64,000 nucleotides of DNA from Amblyomma americanum (GCF_052857255.1 NC_135500.1:107255548-107319547); one strand, 5' to 3'. Numbered from the stretch's first letter, positions 61,701 to 63,273 are shown. Made by a program: numbers and translations. The notes: generated from the letters alone by a model not told the origin.

Positions 61701-63273
61701 ATGTAATATACGCTCGTATAGTCCGATACAATTCAAGAATAAAGCGGCATTTCCCCCTGAAACAAGGTCCTTCAGCCAATGGTGCTGATTGACTATCATA
61801 ACATCGTGGGTAATCCCGGCAATCCATGGCCAATCCCCTTTCATCTGTCAGCCCCCGCAATGACATGCTAGCTGGTCCAAAGAGATTAACTGCAACTTCA
61901 TGACAATCAGTCGACACCACCGGCTGGAAGGCGCCCCTTGGGGAAGGGGGGTGACTGCGTTGTTCTTGAGTTGTATCCAACAACAGTGATTCTGCCTTTG
62001 TTGCCTTTGTTGAGCCTTTGGATTCTGCGCAGTTTGCAGGGACTGCGCTCTTGCAGGATGTCATGTTGAAGTATTAGATGATGAGTGTGTTGTGTTGTGT
62101 TTTATGGCACATAGGCAACTGAGGCCATCATGCGCCAAGAACAAGGTATAGGAAAAGTATTTTGTTGAATATTATAGAAATGTAAGAATCATCCCTGCTC
62201 TAGAGGCCCTCAAACATTAATATTACCCAGCGAACACATTCGCAAATTTTATAAACGGCTACAAGTAAAAGCTTTAAATAGGGCCGGGTAACCTCAGTAG
62301 CCTTCTTTGGCTGCGGAAGGACATCGAGGCTCCCAACCAATCAAAATAAAAGCCTCAGCTTTCTTCTCAGGCATGAGAAAGTGGCTGAGGTGTACTAAAA
62401 TTCAACCAAACCAGTGGGTAAAAAATTTAGAGTCTCTCGAGAAATCCCGTTTTGTTAAGAAAGCTAAAAACACACGATATATCAACAATTGCATCATCTC
62501 CTAAAAGCAGTGCGGGATGAAAACGAATGCATTTATTATAAAATTCAGTAAAATACGTTTTTCTTAGTTTTTCCAGTTCAACACAAAAGAATAAAATAAG
62601 GTTAACTGTGAGTTCATCTCCGCATTTTTGGCAAACAGGTTTGTCTTGTTTTGTTAGTAGGAAGTTGTGCGTAAGGTGCGTGTGGCCTATTCGGAGACGG
62701 CATAAGATCACTTATGAAAGAGGGAAACAACTGAATAAACACCACCATTTTGTGTTTACCAGAAATCTTCAACGGCAAAAATAGCCCTCAAATGCAACAC
62801 ACAAGAGATGAGGACATTAAGAACCTTACAGAAACATTCTTAGGTAATGCATTGTTTGTATTTTTTTCTTAAACTCGTGCTACGCCACCAGGAGCAGACT
62901 TCACAGCAAAGTCTAATCAACAAAGCCCCAACCAAGCCCTAAATGATGGCAAGCTACCAAAGGTACTTCGCAAAGTGCTGCAACTTGCTGCAGTTAATGC
63001 CAGAAGCAGAAGCGCTACTCCCACATAAACATGTGACCAGAGTCTGTAAGGCCTTTCCTAAACGCCAATGATCTGAGGCCTGCCATACATAACTCAAAAC
63101 TACGGCTCCCAGCCATGAGTGAGCACTCCCTCGCATTATTGGGTGGAAGGCAGAGCTCACCCTCTTTAAGATGCTGATCCAACTTGTGGAGGTCCCTGGA
63201 ATCACAGAGCTCCTGGATCACACGTCCAACGAGGGACTTGTTGAGGTACTGGCTGTACGTCGAAGAAACACCA
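1180..63273 (-). CDS. tai: p160 nuclear receptor coactivator (taiman/NCOA-like), 16 internal exons, partial gene
   Basis: This is a bHLH-PAS coactivator that binds ligand-bound nuclear receptors through LXXLL boxes and recruits acetyltransferases in the nucleus; in arthropods taiman supports ecdysone and juvenile-hormone responses (family knowledge). Seen here: the end of PAS-B with a QTKSK block, a Ser-rich linker, LRNLL, LRELL, LRRLL, LSELL and LLRLL boxes, Gln/Pro-rich segments, and a terminal SDYVRQELRAIVGARTQ block. All exons have AG acceptors and GT donors, mostly GTGAGT-like, and the phases agree across all 15 junctions (3163 coding bases). The N-terminal exons lie beyond 64000 and the 3' end lies before base 1. 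Extra phase-0 exons between 43566 and 32981 are possible. Family assignment is firm; the orthologue name is inferred from motif order. Confidence 0.9.
1725..1776 (+). mobile_element. LINE 3'-end fragment
   Basis: The sequence GCACATGATGGTCTTAGTTG, followed by CTTATGTGCCAATAAACA, matches, in opposite orientation, the 3' tail of the LINE at 62086-62712 (CGCATGATGGCCTCAGTTG.. CTATGTGCCATAAAACA). It is probably a severely 5'-truncated insertion of the same retrotransposon family. Confidence 0.6.
1851..2436. mobile_element. 586-bp non-autonomous TIR element with internal repeats
   Basis: The ends are imperfect inverted repeats: CAGAAGAATCTCGGTGATAC on the left and the complement of CAGTAGAAACTCACTGATAC on the right. 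TA target duplications lie at 1849-1850 and 2437-2438. The interior carries about four diverged copies of a GC-rich unit of roughly 70 bases built around GCGGYGTGCGGCC, TCGCCGAAATCG and GCACCACGAG. It encodes no transposase. The ends resemble Tigger/pogo termini. Confidence 0.7.
2685..3190 (-). mobile_element. truncated POGK-like pogo element
   Basis: A terminal-repeat-like start (CTATTTACTCGCGTGTAGCC) is followed, on the minus strand, by a decayed transposase C terminus with KKCAISNSLDGSEDD. The same block occurs as KKCGISNALDGTEDE in intact element G and KKCCISNSLDGTEDD in element I. The other terminus and most of the gene are absent. Confidence 0.65.
4381..5929 (+). pseudogene. Tigger A transposase, 5' portion (broken)
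   Basis: This is the N-terminal part of a pogo/Tigger transposase, a cut-and-paste enzyme with a DDD catalytic core. The reading frame shows GPQKKRGKYSTMTLGKKA, then a helix-turn-helix (DVAKEFTVSKQTISNYVKN) and the start of a CENP-B-type DNA-binding region (VFKKRDGVSFKKMCRES). After the eightfold repeat the text resumes as DTFNCDDTGLFFKMLP, where the first catalytic Asp of the family normally sits, and TGTEKLPL, where element B interrupts it. The likely start is the ATG at 4513 or the in-frame ATG at 4381. The tandem array shifts the frame, so no full protein can be made. Confidence 0.85.
4793..5756 (+). repeat. 121-bp tandem array, 8 copies, inside transposase A
   Basis: Copies start at 4793, 4914, 5035, 5156, 5277, 5398, 5519 and 5640. 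They are near-identical; copies five and seven share CTACTGTC where the others have CTACCGTC. The unit encodes part of the CENP-B-type domain. As 121 is not a multiple of three, the second copy falls out of frame and meets a stop. The high identity implies recent expansion. Confidence 0.97.
6503..8076 (+). pseudogene. Tigger B transposase (one stop, frameshifts)
   Basis: This nearly complete pogo/Tigger transposase starts at ATG 6503 (MEPCKKRKRLTLDEKA). It has a helix-turn-helix (DVAASHGIPASTLSTIL), a CENP-B-type domain (GWLSRFKERHGIVGKVLSGE) and the core motifs YNADESGLFY, LLLDNCTAHY and QPLDQGIINS, each with a catalytic Asp. A TAA at 7148-7150 replaces a Lys codon present in the sister copy H (GTDKR). 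A frameshift near 7705-7720 moves the reading frame, and the tail is further scrambled: the original frame ends in DFFGGK at 8048-8068, a remnant of a PIP-box-like end. It is closely related to transposase H. Confidence 0.88.
8077..8515. other. 3' part of element B with unassigned repeat remnants
   Basis: This is non-coding. A stretch ending near 8510 (ACTTTTAAAACGAAAGTACTG) joins, across element C, to GCGGGTACGTTTTAAAGAGG, then TTTTACTGTA, at 11993-12024. That looks like the terminus of another small TIR element whose left end I could not place. Confidence 0.4.
9012..9530 (+). CDS. 172-aa ORF of element C, function unknown
   Basis: The ORF opens at ATG 9012 (MSTPAPKFSTTHRYGKKRKN), has a basic N terminus, a low-complexity Thr/Ala middle, RRDTRMLQPSEIEERDKKAQ, and a hydrophobic end (ILITLVRQTTFQEVIKCLLM). 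I do not recognise a catalytic domain. It may be the N-terminal remnant of the transposase after an internal deletion, or a DNA-binding accessory protein. Inverted CCAAT-like ATTGG boxes occur upstream (about 8824 and 8914). Only its position inside a TIR element supports a mobile-element role. Confidence 0.5.
   Translation: MSTPAPKFSTTHRYGKKRKNSLINNLKKSATVTSSTADTTGTVGMPPPADREVPTELGLTAPPVAEASSGSGRVRRDTRMLQPSEIEERDKKAQEKLHGMASAAATERKAAFFGAMGDAATAPPGDTFSIVSLRLVNEKIFSAHSKSAILITLVRQTTFQEVIKCLLMPVYK
9774..11675 (-). mobile_element. Tigger-like element D (innermost of the nest)
   Basis: The left end is CAGTAAAACCTCGTTAATTC and the right end is its inverted match (GAATTAACGAGGTTTTACTG). TA lies at 9772-9773 and 11676-11677. 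It is 1902 bp, with AATTCGAA motifs repeated at both ends, and is inserted in element C. The termini match the short element at 47705-48986. Confidence 0.92.
10129..11244 (-). pseudogene. Tigger D transposase lacking its DNA-binding N terminus
   Basis: This open frame of about 371 codons covers the catalytic core: FSADETALYF, LLFVDNCLAH and QPMDLGVIKN carry the three Asp residues. It ends with an acidic linker and KRKQMRITDYFSL. QMRITDYF (10138-10161) fits the PIP-box pattern QxxIxxYF. No ATG opens the frame (the first codon is GTG), and the helix-turn-helix and CENP-B-type regions are missing, so an internal deletion has joined the leader to the core. The copy is probably non-autonomous. Confidence 0.85.
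12137..12986 (+). pseudogene. Tigger A transposase, 3' portion
   Basis: This resumes directly after element B with LVIGKSKNPRCFKG. It contains IIFADNCTAHGT and LQPMDQRVIKNLQ (second and third catalytic Asp) and an acidic linker. A stop at 12894-12896 (SVYS) interrupts the frame. Past that stop, in the same frame, the text ends QQGKISNFFKPISYQ with a stop at 12984-12986. QGKISNFF at 12942-12965 is a canonical PIP-box match. An earlier stop occurs near 12198 (TGG TAG). Confidence 0.85.
13363..13585 (-). CDS. tai: taiman exon 15: SPRTPQ and SPGGAYG segment
   Basis: This 223-bp exon reads (A)AARVNSPRTPQ with a Gln run, GGDPLLSPPGPQMSPGGAYG, and FEQHSLHGFASDR. The acceptor is TTGGTGCAG|CT and the donor GACAG|GTGGGC. 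Its two leftover bases (AG) join G of the next exon to give Arg. Reading on past the donor stays open for about 40 codons to a stop, so a retained-intron short form is possible; the conserved next exon argues for splicing. Confidence 0.87.
13586..14341. other. intron 14-15
   Basis: This 756-bp intron lies between exons 14 and 15. I see no repeat or exon in it. Confidence 0.6.
14342..14576 (-). CDS. tai: taiman exon 14: poly-Gln and SPSLSRNPSPFG segment
   Basis: This 235-bp exon starts GTFGA with eight Gln codons, then ARFVSQARPQPQ, SPSLSRNPSPFGEQFPF and RAMSVPG. The acceptor is TTGGGTGCAG|GGT and the donor CCTG|GTGAGT. Its single leftover G pairs with CT of the next exon to give Ala (SVP|A). 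Confidence 0.88.
14577..16084. other. intronic sequence, no defined feature
   Basis: This is the first part of intron 13-14. It contains a 17-T run at 15685-15701 and AT-rich DNA. I see no exon, RNA gene or element ends. Confidence 0.5.
16085..16760 (+). mobile_element. decayed POGK-like pogo element, 3' half
   Basis: Plus-strand text GWMYEELISDWVKTVWANRP aligns by eye with GWMNEGLVLDWVKSVWCRRP of intact element G. It is followed by frameshifted remnants of the core and an acidic end (TKDDYLWEGTHE). The right terminus CTTACATGCGTATATACGG is followed by TA (16761-16762). The left half is lost. Confidence 0.72.
17303..17539 (-). CDS. tai: taiman exon 13: Gln/Pro/Gly-rich segment with NPMLNAQLSQ
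   Basis: This 237-bp exon (79 codons, phase 0/0) reads PQQLSPGQRYSPQQPQPQPQ and continues with Gln, Ser/Pro and Gly runs to LQQQNPMLNAQLSQ. NPML echoes QNPMLASMLAQ in exon 7. The acceptor is GCCTTGCAG|CCC and the donor CAG|GTGACT. Confidence 0.88.
17540..18871. other. intron 12-13
   Basis: This is ordinary intron sequence. Several overlapping open frames are low-complexity shadows without family support. Confidence 0.5.
18872..18937 (-). CDS. tai: taiman exon 12: 22-codon helical mini-exon
   Basis: This 66-bp exon (phase 0/0) reads QSYHLSQAQSKDLQERMKML, then KS. The acceptor is CACTGTGCAG|CAA and the donor TCG|GTGCGT. The charged, heptad-like content suggests a short helix. It is separated from exon 11 by a full-length transposon (E). 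Being small and frame-neutral, it could be alternatively spliced (inference). Confidence 0.78.
19382..21712 (-). mobile_element. Tigger-like element E, complete
   Basis: This 2331-bp element runs from CAGTCGAACACGGATATATC to the inverted match GATATATCCGTGTTCGACTG, with TA at 19380-19381 and 21713-21714. TTCGATAT motifs recur inside both ends. It sits in intron 11-12, in the same orientation as the host gene. Its long perfect ends and intact gene suggest a young copy. Confidence 0.95.
19555..21114 (-). CDS. intact Tigger/pogo transposase E, 519 aa
   Basis: This cut-and-paste transposase would act in the nucleus on its own termini. From the start MAAASTSSVKKRKNLDFATK it has a psq-type helix-turn-helix (about residues 12-60, VADDFGIPRSTLSTLLKN), a CENP-B-type domain (about 75-145, GWLQRFKNRHKIVGKTISGE) and a DDD core: D176 in FNADETGLFW, D281 in LLVDNCSAHH and D312 in QPLDQGIIKS. 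An acidic linker follows, then the end QTNISDFFSRK, a textbook PIP-box (QxxIxxFF, 19567-19590). There are no stops or frameshifts, and the length is usual for Tigger transposases. It may still be catalytically competent; transcription is not shown. Confidence 0.93.
   Translation of the reverse strand: MAAASTSSVKKRKNLDFATKLKAIQRVEAGEKSATVADDFGIPRSTLSTLLKNKADIKSKAAEQRTSGACRVRAPAHEKVEKALYAWFLEVRAKNIPVDGPMLMAKAKWFAAALGDDNFADNTGWLQRFKNRHKIVGKTISGESGAVISQDIQQWISKEWPEICAKFSPAQIFNADETGLFWQMLPSKTLDVRGSTCHGGKMSKVRVSVLLAANMDGSQKLQPFVIGKARAPRCFKNCKQLPVRYAFNKKAWMTRQLFTEWLQAWDAELGKSGRHACLLVDNCSAHHTTCELENIALKFLPANTTAKLQPLDQGIIKSFKVGYRRRLIDRLLVNLRMGTELKVDLLGAIQMMMGAWRDVKQDTVANCFRKAGLVTAKLPETCEDGDGDNERMDDAFRELSSLFPAAVPAEVSADDFVNVDSNVQAVASLADEDIVAAVAGTQADSSSGDEDPADEGAATCSYSTAEVAAAFSLIRRCCGDMEGTGLSHLNSLDKIEVGVFNFICKAKKQTNISDFFSRK
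21713..22609. other. intronic sequence upstream of element E
   Basis: This is the remainder of intron 11-12. I see no exon or element ends. Confidence 0.5.
22610..22801 (-). CDS. tai: taiman exon 11: RRNLLERRQK and INELL segment
   Basis: This 192-bp exon (64 codons, phase 0/0) starts MRRNLLERRQKMFLQQQQ and ends SFGPESINELLNHGVAPPN, then IAIQ. INELL is a variant receptor box. The acceptor is GCATGCAG|ATG and the donor CAG|GTGAGT. The initial ATG is not a translation start; it is simply the first codon after splicing. Confidence 0.87.
23528..23722 (-). CDS. tai: taiman exon 10: Gln/Pro-rich segment
   Basis: This 195-bp exon (65 codons, phase 0/0) reads ASLYAGPGSTASYQAAPPVY, then a QPQPQPQPGQQPQQ run and YAPTVAGMANVSPQ. 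The acceptor is TTGATTGCAG|GCT and the donor CCGCAG|GTGAGG. It is typical of the disordered activation region; no domain is visible. Confidence 0.86.
25231..25780 (+). pseudogene. Tigger F transposase, 5' portion (frameshifted)
   Basis: ATG 25231 opens MDDSPLGSAASVALPDQLPQ, then a helix-turn-helix (CNLVRKYGLSQPTVSSTIRN). The frame stops at 25435 and continues one frame over with YKDVEEAMYQWFLNARAMNL and the CENP-B-type block GWIQCFKERHGIVYKAVVGE. It is cut at REAYR by element G; the downstream half resumes at 27482. Confidence 0.83.
25781..27479 (+). mobile_element. POGK-like pogo element G, complete, inserted in F
   Basis: This 1699-bp element runs from CCGTAAAAACCCGCGTATAG to its inverted match TATACGCGGGTTTTTACGG, with TA at 25779-25780 and 27480-27481. 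CTCGTATTAT motifs recur near both ends. It splits transposase F between EAY and the next segment. Confidence 0.94.
26084..27325 (+). CDS. intact POGK-like transposase G, 413 aa
   Basis: The frame runs from MSGPRKQYSAAFKRKAILVA without interruption. Residues about 5-50 look like a Brinker-type helix-turn-helix (RQFGVTEGSIRGWRRQKEAL) as in POGK-family proteins. A CENP-B-type region follows (about 70-130), then the DDD core: D172 in IGNADQTPVY, D280 in LVLDAFRCHL and D316 in LQPLDVCVNK. The C terminus KKCGISNALDGTEDE recurs in the fragments at 2685-3190 and 58626-60183, and it lacks the PIP-box seen in the Tigger copies. An uninterrupted frame with good termini suggests recent activity; expression is unknown. 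Confidence 0.93.
   Translation: MSGPRKQYSAAFKRKAILVAENIGNSAAGRQFGVTEGSIRGWRRQKEALFACSGTRRSFRGPKNGSYPEIELALTEFVREQRAAHLPVSVELMQVKARELAREKGIPSTAFKASKHWIYRYMCRAGFSLRRRTSISQKLPESFEELLVAFQRHIISLRKSKNFQLGQIGNADQTPVYLDMPSPLTVHEKGSKQVCVRSTGNEKTRVTVMLSCTADGHKLPPYVVFKRKTMPKGEELPKNVIVRCHEKGWMNEGLVLDWVKSVWCRRPGALLSFPSILVLDAFRCHLADSVKRVLRDCGTELVVIPGGMTSQLQPLDVCVNKPFKDAVKRCYAEWMRSGEPAVTPTGRLKRASPATLCKWIVDAWASIPADLVRRSFKKCGISNALDGTEDECLWEDLSDKEISEESAVEDESD
27482..28456 (+). pseudogene. Tigger F transposase, 3' portion (stop and frameshifts)
   Basis: It resumes with YNGDETGLFFQML (first catalytic Asp), then CANMDGSDKCPAF, a TAG near 27668, KAWMTRELFREWL, LVLDNCTAHQ and LQPTDAGVIACF. At least two frame changes follow (near 27550-27600 and 27970-28020), then an acidic linker. 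The final frame ends QSKLTDYGFVSAKK at 28412-28456, a PIP-box-like end in which the second aromatic is replaced by Gly. Confidence 0.82.
29435..29463 (+). repeat. run of 29 G
   Basis: This uninterrupted 29-G homopolymer lies 118 bases downstream of the exon 9 donor in the transcript direction, where it reads as poly-C. The plus strand could form stacked G-quadruplexes. The length in the assembly may be unreliable. Confidence 0.95.
29581..29805 (-). CDS. tai: taiman exon 9: LLRLL box and Gln/Pro-rich segment
   Basis: This 225-bp exon (75 codons, phase 0/0) reads VWSLQQELQPGMETIASEE, then VLLRLLEEVLESPQQAQ and DLSEKMAISAIQQQLMS, ending in Gln repeats. LLRLL is an LXXLL box. The acceptor GGGAGCAG is purine-rich just before the AG, which makes this boundary the least certain of the set; phase and content still fit both neighbours. 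The donor is CAG|GTGAGT. Confidence 0.83.
29806..31244. other. intron 8-9
   Basis: This 1.4-kb intron has no exon, RNA gene or element ends that I can support. Confidence 0.5.
31245..31615 (-). CDS. tai: taiman exon 8: LSKIL / LSELL / LSQVL helices
   Basis: This 371-bp exon reads (E)SSAMTLQQQRSF, a seven-Gln run, GFLSKILMNSPDSTRR, AVLSELLNDSRIP and QLLSQVLDD. LSELL is a canonical box; LSKIL and LSQVL are near-boxes. QVLDD recalls the EILDDLQ segment of the vertebrate activation domain that binds CBP/p300. The acceptor is AATGCTGCAG|AG and the donor GATGAT|GTGAGT. It ends in phase 0. Confidence 0.9.
31616..32707. other. intron 7-8
   Basis: CAGTAAACCAGCATTTCACT at 32220 and nearby AT-rich DNA resemble a single Tigger-type terminus, but no partner end was found. 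Nothing else is seen. Confidence 0.4.
32708..32981 (-). CDS. tai: taiman exon 7: NPMLASMLAQTP segment
   Basis: This 274-bp exon starts AHLAGQNPMLASMLAQTPRP and contains LPQERLPKNLEKKLIHTPP, then two short Gln runs and SRPPSLLGLGPQ. LASML is an LXXLL-like helix; similar text in insect taiman proteins is what I recall for this position. The acceptor is CTCTCGCAG|GCC and the donor CACAGG|GTGAGG. It ends with one extra base, which forms a Glu codon with the next exon. Confidence 0.88.
33859..34036. repeat. 88-bp direct repeat, two diverged copies
   Basis: Two copies start at 33859 and 33947. Both contain AGAGATAGCTAGAA, GGATTCATAATAC and AAACAAAATTCAGGAGCA. They end at the edge of the P-type transposase relic and may be a subterminal repeat of that element. 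Confidence 0.85.
34030..34700 (-). pseudogene. P-element / THAP9-type transposase relic, C-terminal part
   Basis: Minus-strand text VGGYIAHVVTQHIDCEKFRA, then DRGGLLYPSDQLLYILETLW, LTEAAMPALSRLHLLTC and MTARFIRPLLLI matches the pattern I know from the C-terminal region of P-type transposases (GY..HK....C..C, DRGGL.YPS, L....F.R). Only this end is recognisable. A 50-bp duplication at 34538-34636 shifts the frame. An upstream minus-strand frame at 34770-35033 (about 87 codons) may be more of the same protein, but I cannot confirm it. Confidence 0.7.
34538..34636. repeat. 50-bp tandem duplication in the P-type relic
   Basis: CTGTGCTCCTCATCTTCTTC through GCTGCAATAC occurs at 34538-34586 and again, identically, at 34588-34636. 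The duplication is recent and frame-shifting. Confidence 0.97.
35170..35345. repeat. interspersed repeat, two diverged tandem units
   Basis: Two related stretches, each with AGGAAAGGAAA, CATATCTCAGTGGACAGCTG or CTTATCTGGGTGGACACCC, and AACCCTG, lie side by side. The wording resembles a common tick interspersed repeat that I recall; no ends or poly-A tail are visible. Confidence 0.5.
35648..36236. repeat. 590-bp fold-back inverted repeat
   Basis: The left arm (about 35648-35905) and right arm (about 35985-36236) are inverted copies at roughly 80 percent identity by eye. Examples are GACAATTATGTAATTTTCAG against the complement of the 36180s region, TTTCATGTAAAACAAGTCCT against 36110-36130, and GGGTAAAATTATCAT against 35985-36000. 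The central loop is about 80 bases. It resembles a fold-back MITE and would form a long RNA hairpin in the host pre-mRNA. Confidence 0.85.
36776..37795. mobile_element. 1020-bp non-autonomous TIR element
   Basis: The ends CAGTGGAACCCCGATTAC and (complement) CAGTGGAACCACGATTATAT are inverted repeats with TA on both sides (36774-36775 and 37796-37797). No transposase text is visible inside. It is Tigger/mariner-like by its ends. Confidence 0.82.
38033..38068 (-). CDS. candidate taiman micro-exon, 12 codons
   Basis: A 36-bp stretch, GASALSFSPEIK, sits in phase 0 between a good acceptor (a T/C run, then CTGATTAG) and the donor AAG|GTAAAT. It lies within the same 10.6-kb intron. Its support is the splice context only. 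Confidence 0.28.
40225..40240 (+). repeat. poly-C run
   Basis: A 16-C homopolymer preceded by CCCCCT. It has no associated feature. Confidence 0.9.
40416..40502 (-). CDS. candidate extra taiman exon, 29 codons
   Basis: An 87-bp stretch open in phase 0 at both ends sits between a pyrimidine-rich acceptor (TTCCCCAAAG) and a strong donor (CAG|GTGAGG). It would read IPRISPPKISAQSARLLLHY, then QRFPAGVIQ. It lies in the large intron between exons 6 and 7 and would keep the frame. I recognise no conserved motif, so it could be a chance pairing of splice-like sites. Confidence 0.35.
43566..43676 (-). CDS. tai: taiman exon 6: basic/acidic linker, possible nuclear localisation signal
   Basis: This 111-bp exon (37 codons, phase 0/0) reads PEGAEDGSGPKRKSLEEGPE, then ADQAPKRPNTTGSRPPT. 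PKRK and PKRP are short basic patches that could act as a nuclear localisation signal (inference). The acceptor is TTTTCCAG|CCT and the donor ACG|GTGAGC. It joins the previous exon in frame (SPDK|PEGA). The next confident exon is 10.6 kb away, so small exons may be missing between them. Confidence 0.75.
43677..46143. other. intron 5-6, no defined feature
   Basis: The interior has long A/T-biased open frames on the minus strand (Phe/Cys/Leu-rich, 44334-44867) that look like composition artefacts. No exon or element ends are seen. Confidence 0.5.
46144..46155 (+). repeat. 12-G run beside the exon 5 donor
   Basis: A G12 run lies about 25 bases past the exon 5 donor. In the transcript it is a poly-C stretch after a CCACCACCAC segment. 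Confidence 0.9.
46181..46273 (-). CDS. tai: taiman exon 5: second half of LRRLL box plus LLIQQLL helix
   Basis: This 93-bp exon (31 codons, phase 0/0) reads LLNSEDSGDKSFRR, then SQDLLIQQLLKAESPDK. Its first two leucines complete the LRR|LL box begun in the previous exon, and IQQLL is a variant box. The acceptor is CTGCTCGCAG, with a modest pyrimidine tract. The donor AAG|GTAATA is weaker than the usual GTGAGT of this gene and is followed by a C-rich run. Skipping it would keep the frame. A purine-rich minisatellite lies about 55 bases upstream in the transcript direction. Confidence 0.85.
46327..46650. repeat. 18-bp minisatellite, about 18 copies
   Basis: The unit CATTCTCGCCGCTTTCAT and a CCTCATTCTCGCCGCTTT variant recur about 18 times. 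In the transcript direction it reads GAAAGCGGCGAGAATGAT. Several frames are open by chance of the unit, but the frame of exon 5 meets TGA in each unit, so it is intronic, ending about 55 bases before the exon 5 acceptor. Variants cluster: the CCTCATT type is nearest the exon. Confidence 0.95.
46695..46752. repeat. (CA)n/(CG)n microsatellite
   Basis: About 19 CA units are followed by CGCACGCACG and a short CG run. On the transcript strand the (TG)n tract lies just upstream of the minisatellite. Confidence 0.95.
47705..48986. mobile_element. 1282-bp non-autonomous element of the Tigger D family
   Basis: The left end CAGTAAAAGCTCGTTAATTC and the right end (complement CAGTTAAAGCTCGTTAATTC) are flanked by TA. 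They differ from element D's ends at one or two positions and share the AATTCGAA motif. No transposase text is seen inside. It is probably an internally replaced derivative mobilised by D-type transposase. Confidence 0.85.
48987..51154. other. intronic sequence, no defined feature
   Basis: Part of intron 4-5. Short open frames only, with no exon, RNA gene or element ends supported. Confidence 0.5.
51155..53703 (+). mobile_element. Tigger-like element H
   Basis: The left end CAGTTAAACCTGGATGTAAC and the right end (complement CAGTTAAACCTGGATATAAC) are flanked by TA (51153-51154 and 53704-53705). ATGTAACGAA motifs recur three times inside each end. Size 2549 bp, antisense in intron 4-5. Confidence 0.94.
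51908..53470 (+). CDS. Tigger transposase H, open frame with altered C terminus
   Basis: ATG at 51908 or 51911 (MSSASSTARKRKVLSFEDKL) begins a long uninterrupted frame of about 520 codons. It has a helix-turn-helix (DIAARFSIPASTLSTILSAE), a CENP-B-type domain (GWLQGFKSRHGVVGRVISGE) and the DDD core in YNADETALFY, LLLDNCSAHH and QPLDKGVINS. It is the same subfamily as B. After FVGSRDDEGALHDLASLPP the text becomes unlike family members (LLFSQSSFGSFFFQRSLSG), and no PIP-box is present, so the true C terminus was probably lost by deletion. The catalytic core looks complete. Confidence 0.88.
   Translation: MMSSASSTARKRKVLSFEDKLAILNAVAAGEKKKDIAARFSIPASTLSTILSAEHNIRNAVESGTSSKKKSLKTSTYADVDKAVFTWFLDTRARNVPISGAILQQKAKDFACILGHDDFKASNGWLQGFKSRHGVVGRVISGESASADSDAAASWVADKLPGILSRFEAADVYNADETALFYQMLPGRTLALKGDDCRGRKQSKLRITILLCANLDGTDKRVPLVVGKSARPRCFKGTKRMPVKYVANSKAWMTRPIFSEWLTEFNQDVKRQGRQVCLLLDNCSAHHVEGLQLSNIELHYFPANCTSLIQPLDKGVINSFKCCYRRRLIQKILLDIRLEREMKIDIYQAVEMLAASWQEVRAEVIRNCFLKAGIVARNAQAGADDEEDVSTPSDVAEAWNELRTNGGVPDDVELDDFLFADNAAVATEEMTDAALAESVQDDRDDGACDADPCDVPTAKEVMNAMDVMRRFVGSRDDEGALHDLASLPPLLFSQSSFGSFFFQRSLSGPPIALRQSTQAR
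53704..55999. other. intronic sequence with a lone TIR-like end
   Basis: GAGTTTACTATAGCAGGG, then TTTACTGTAA, at about 54589-54617 resembles the right end of another Tigger-type element. I found no matching left end. Otherwise nothing is supported up to exon 4. Confidence 0.4.
56000..56314 (-). CDS. tai: taiman exon 4: nuclear receptor interaction boxes LRNLL and LRELL
   Basis: This 315-bp exon (105 codons, phase 0 at both ends) starts GGKSVTGGDDGDEE. It holds two clear LXXLL boxes, KLRNLLTQ and VILRELLNQDDEE, and ends NNMLRR, the first half of a third box completed by the next exon. LRELL followed by acidic residues closely resembles NR box 3 of NCOA2 (LRYLLDKDD). These helices dock in the coactivator groove of ligand-bound receptors. 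The acceptor is GTCCCAG|GGC and the donor CGACGG|GTGAGC. Confidence 0.92.
57060..57339 (-). CDS. tai: taiman exon 3: Ser/Gly/Pro-rich linker
   Basis: This 280-bp exon reads (R)DSEAPSPDELSRVPTPVNG, followed by Ser/Gly-rich low complexity and an acidic end, SSSWPEEDDLTSANTPK. It follows the PAS domain directly, as the Ser/Thr-rich region does in p160 proteins. The acceptor is GACCCCAG|G and the donor AAG|GTAGGC. It ends in phase 0. No folded domain is visible; the segment is probably disordered. Confidence 0.85.
57340..58625. other. intron 2-3, no defined feature
   Basis: Ordinary intron sequence. Several open frames lack family or splice support. Confidence 0.5.
58768..59948 (-). pseudogene. 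POGK-like transposase I, frameshifted
   Basis: Starting at ATG 59948 (MNTGTRRRFTAAFKKKVIDS, a Brinker-type N terminus), the text continues in pieces: HIKAIELARESGLSQEQFKG, LRRRASVCQKLAEAYEF, LGQIGNTDETPVWF (first catalytic Asp), KALVVNWINTVW, MLVLDTF (second Asp), LQSLDVVL (third Asp) and KKCCISNSLDGTEDD at the end. At least three frame changes occur, near 59780, 59340 and 59010-59100. It is related to G but clearly older. Confidence 0.83.
59700..59783. repeat. 21-bp tandem repeat, four copies
   Basis: GCCCACGAAAGGAAGTCTTC C occurs four times in exact tandem inside transposase I. On the minus strand each unit encodes seven residues (GRKTSFR), so it is frame-neutral. It lies in the N-terminal DNA-binding region. 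Confidence 0.97.
60384..60534 (-). CDS. tai: taiman exon 2: PAS-B core with QTKSK motif
   Basis: This 151-bp exon reads (A)LQQGQHTSAIYRLQV, then LLVQTKSKRFNYNQ and SEPEFLMATHSIIR. The pattern IYR..L....L..QTKSK.......SEP.....H...R matches the C-terminal half of PAS-B in vertebrate NCOA1-3, the strongest single family signature in the window. The acceptor is GATGCAG|CC and the donor ATACG|GTGAGT. The two-base phase carries into the next exon, where CG|G gives Arg. Confidence 0.93.
60709..61642. mobile_element. non-autonomous element of the Tigger H family
   Basis: The left end (AGTTAAACCTGGAAGTAATA, first base eroded) and the right end (complement CAGTTAAACCTGGATATAAT) match element H, with TA on the right (61643-61644). 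The interior has no recognisable transposase. The TAACGAA-type motifs are degraded, so it is an older derivative. Confidence 0.75.
61643..62085. other. intronic sequence, unassigned open frame
   Basis: A minus-strand frame of about 121 codons (61699-62064) has no recognised domain or splice support. Nothing else is seen. Confidence 0.4.
62086..62712 (-). mobile_element. 5'-truncated LINE (non-LTR retrotransposon), 3' end
   Basis: Minus-strand text ILCRLRIGHTHLTHNFLL, then KPVCQKCGDELTVNLILFFC, is the zinc-finger-like C-terminal end found after the RT/RNase H region of jockey/R1/I-type LINEs. The frame ends about 62427. The 3' untranslated tail ends GCATGATGGCCTCAGTTGCC, then TATGTGCCATAAAACA, and a short ACAAC repeat. 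A shorter copy of this tail is at 1725-1776. Confidence 0.75.
62713..63160. other. intron 1-2 remainder
   Basis: I see nothing beyond ordinary intron sequence. Confidence 0.5.
63161..63273 (-). CDS. tai: taiman exon 1 of window: PAS-B segment
   Basis: This 113-bp exon is the most upstream one in the window. It reads (x)GVSSTYSQYLNKSLVGR.., then a segment with ELCDSRDLHKLDQHLKE. The acceptor follows CTGTTGCAG and the donor is GAGG|GTGAGC. One base completes the previous codon and one base (G) is left over; it forms GCC with the next exon. Content and position fit the second PAS repeat of p160 coactivators just before the QTKSK block. A later AG at CGTACAG is an alternative acceptor, but it would remove the conserved-looking GVSS residues. 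Confidence 0.82.
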